From: Ensifer sp. IC4062
GTDB lineage: Bacteria > Pseudomonadota > Alphaproteobacteria > Rhizobiales > Rhizobiaceae
Direction: 5' to 3'
Length of the DNA: 64,000 nt
Assembly (NCBI RefSeq): GCF_020193575.1
Contig: NZ_JADYVD010000009.1
Location: 1-64,000 of the forward strand
Shown here: positions 62,465 through 64,000 of the stretch, in pieces
Layout of the letters: each line of letters begins with the position of its first letter
Position numbering within the stretch: the first letter of the stretch is position 1
Notes under the pieces: generated by a model
What the model saw: only the letters and a program-made list of their open reading frames with translations
The model's database searches: none
Told to the model about the DNA's origin: nothing
Program-made: the position numbers and the translations under genes

Positions 62465-63295
62465 ATGGACTTTCCCGCATCCGGAGCGACGGAGAAGTTG
62501 ACGACAACGGAACAATGGCGTGCTCTGTTTTCCGCTTTCTCACATATCATCCTTGTCGCCAACAGCGACGAGGTTAGCGTCAGGGAACTTCAGGCGGAAT
62601 ATCCGCGGACGGCTCTCTTTATATTCTTCAACAAGGTGTACAAGGTTCTTGATGAACAATTTTCCGGCCGTTCTCTGCTGATATCACGCGCCCAGCCGAG
62701 AGGCGCCAACATTGTCTACCGACAGGAGGTCGCCGACGTCGTCAAGCTGTTCGCGCCCCAAGAGTTCCTGGGCATCATGAACATCCGCCTGGCGGCGAGC
62801 GAGAGATTGAACACAAGCTCGGACTATTTGGGGACGCCCACCGGGCACTTGGATTTGACGGGCTTTTGCGCTGACTTTTACCCGCAGGCTAAAGTCCCCA
62901 CGAGTGGCTTCGCCATAGCCCTGTGGCTGGTGGACCAGGCGCTTCCGGCCGAGATCGTTCTGGCGGGGTTCTCGGCAAAGCGAAGCGAAAAATGGCGGGT
63001 GGTGTCTGTTCACGACTGGACTTTCGAGCAGGTCTTCTTGCGCCTCTTTGCAAGAGTGGGCAAGCTGACGATGCATGGTGGTATCGCGACAAACAGTTAC
63101 ACATCGCTTGCTTCGCGTTTCCCGGAGTTGCCCGCGGCCGAAATCTCCTCGACGATCGCTGAAGTCCTGTCATCGCGACTGAGCCAGACCGACGCGCAAG
63201 TCGACAAATTGACCTCTCTAACAAACGTATTGCGGTCCATTGACGAGCTATTACGGCGGCTGAAGCCGAGGTTTCTAAAGAAAACGAAGGCGTAG
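62465..63295 (+). CDS. Sialyltransferase-like (GT29-related) protein
   Basis: A 276-aa soluble protein. Three motifs match the sialyltransferase pattern. FFNK at residues 54-57 stands where motif L has its Asn. VPTSGFAIALWLVDQ (144-158) leading to IVLAGFS (164-170) resembles motif S (PSTG...GF). HDWTFE (183-188) fits motif VS (HxxxxE). It ends in a basic coil. ATG 62465 is chosen; a GTG at 62459 would add two residues. The ribosome site is weak. It diverges from the GT92-like gene with about 240 nt between. The real sugar could be Kdo, sialic acid or another nonulosonic acid. Confidence 0.65.
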   Translation: MDFPASGATEKLTTTEQWRALFSAFSHIILVANSDEVSVRELQAEYPRTALFIFFNKVYKVLDEQFSGRSLLISRAQPRGANIVYRQEVADVVKLFAPQEFLGIMNIRLAASERLNTSSDYLGTPTGHLDLTGFCADFYPQAKVPTSGFAIALWLVDQALPAEIVLAGFSAKRSEKWRVVSVHDWTFEQVFLRLFARVGKLTMHGGIATNSYTSLASRFPELPAAEISSTIAEVLSSRLSQTDAQVDKLTSLTNVLRSIDELLRRLKPRFLKKTKA

Positions 63296-63335
63296 TAGCA
63301 TCAAATTTCCGAGTAGAGATTTCCGGTGAGGATAA

Positions 63336-64000
63336 ATGGGGTCATGGATCTCCGACGCGCGCAAGCGCATATACCGAAATGTGAAGTACCGTATAATGCG
63401 CCCGGATCCGCCGGCTGCCCCATTTCGATTCAATAACCCAGTCGTGGTCGTCGGATCCGCTCCTATATCCCATAAGCCGGCCGGATTGGACGCGAGCTTC
63501 AGGATCATTACCGTGAATGGCTCCCAATCGGTCATCAGCAAGTGGGGCGTCGATGCGCCCGATATCACGATGATGATGTTCAACCAGGTCGAAGGAACGA
63601 CTCCGAACGCGGTTGAAGTCAGGCGTGTGCTAACGGGACAACGCACCGGGACGCTCTATGTCTTTCTCTGGCGAAAGGATGACCGCGCGCGGCTGGAAGA
63701 AGGATTGCGGGCGTTCGATTACCAGTACGACCGGCTGGAAATCGTTGATCGGTACGAGCGGATGGCGTTGCTGGACCGCGTGGCCAATTTACGTTCCCTT
63801 GAGATGGACGCAGATTCTAAATGCTCAAATGGAATGAACGCGGTTCTCTTTGCCCTTTATAATGGCGCTCCTGCCGTCATCATCACTGGGGTAAACCCGA
63901 ACTCAACGGGCCATGCCTACAATTCAGCGGGTTTGACACGACTTCATGTCCACATGGATAAAGTACTCGTTTCCAGGCTGATTAGTGAGGGTCGTCCGAT
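63336..64000 (+). CDS. Second sialyltransferase-like protein, partial (runs off the window)
   Basis: An open frame of at least 221 codons, truncated by the window end. ATG 63336 follows GGTGAGGATAA. VVVVGSAPISHKPAGLD (residues 36-52) resembles the nucleotide-sugar binding motif (VVGNGPS) of GT29/GT42 enzymes, and FRIITVNGS supplies the Asn that follows. SNGMNAVLFALYNGAPA to VIITGVN (164-187) resembles motif S, and RLHVHMD (202-208) lies where motif VS would. It begins 40 nt after the previous gene, so they are probably co-transcribed and paralogous. The family assignment is tentative. Confidence 0.65.
   Translation, partial: MGSWISDARKRIYRNVKYRIMRPDPPAAPFRFNNPVVVVGSAPISHKPAGLDASFRIITVNGSQSVISKWGVDAPDITMMMFNQVEGTTPNAVEVRRVLTGQRTGTLYVFLWRKDDRARLEEGLRAFDYQYDRLEIVDRYERMALLDRVANLRSLEMDADSKCSNGMNAVLFALYNGAPAVIITGVNPNSTGHAYNSAGLTRLHVHMDKVLVSRLISEGRP

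Overview
The window is a compact, high-GC alphaproteobacterial chromosome segment, almost certainly from Sinorhizobium/Ensifer (Rhizobiaceae). The evidence is an ExoR protein of exactly the S. meliloti length and near-identical as I recall it, RIME1-type 106-bp palindromic repeats, tandem sRNAs with CCUCCUCCC loops (the alpha-r14/NfeR1 'cuckoo' family), a PopZ homologue, a fused SecDF, PHB synthase, and a typical rhizobial housekeeping gene order. I see no prophage, insertion sequence or CRISPR array. Gene identities come from reading translations and motifs; no database search was run.

Layout. 0-6.6 kb: the 3' end of comEC, exbB-exbD, a Pcm-family methyltransferase, tolC and popZ. 6.7-16.9 kb: valS, a FadL-type porin, exoR (periplasmic brake on ExoS/ChvI), xthA, a cardiolipin-synthase-like PLD protein, erpA and dgt. 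17-34 kb: argS, a 986-aa SPOR-domain protein, nagZ, scpA-scpB, an orphan ABC ATPase, tatABC, serS, surE-pcm, a hypothetical gene behind a CtrA-type box, nlpD and a DUF815 ATPase. 34-40.5 kb: yajC-secDF-Mth938-like-squalene/phytoene-synthase-like, a small membrane protein, and trmFO on the other strand.

40.5-42.2 kb is the most interesting non-coding stretch. Two 47-aa DUF1127 proteins, each with its own terminator, and two tandem three-hairpin sRNAs lie on the minus strand. Every sRNA loop displays an anti-Shine-Dalgarno motif. 42.2-58.5 kb: a DUF2157/GDYXXLXY membrane pair, tRNA-Leu, tig, sthA, corA, a minus-strand run radC-map-sfsA-phaC, an aminotransferase, hom, recJ and a small lipoprotein. 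58.6-59.0 kb: two tRNA-Glu genes (UUC and CUC).

59.4-64 kb is a surface-glycan cluster: a DxD glycosyltransferase, an overlapping minus-strand pair (ELM1-like and GT92-like), and two consecutive plus-strand genes with sialyltransferase-like motifs. The second runs off the window.

Functionally, the window combines envelope biogenesis and export (Tat, SecDF-YajC, TolC, ExbBD, NlpD, SPOR, NagZ), chromosome and cell-cycle organisation (PopZ, ScpAB, CtrA-type boxes), aminoacyl-tRNA synthesis (ValS, ArgS, SerS) and protein quality control (Tig, SurE, Pcm, Map). Four RIME1 copies, two of them reduced, sit just downstream of genes.
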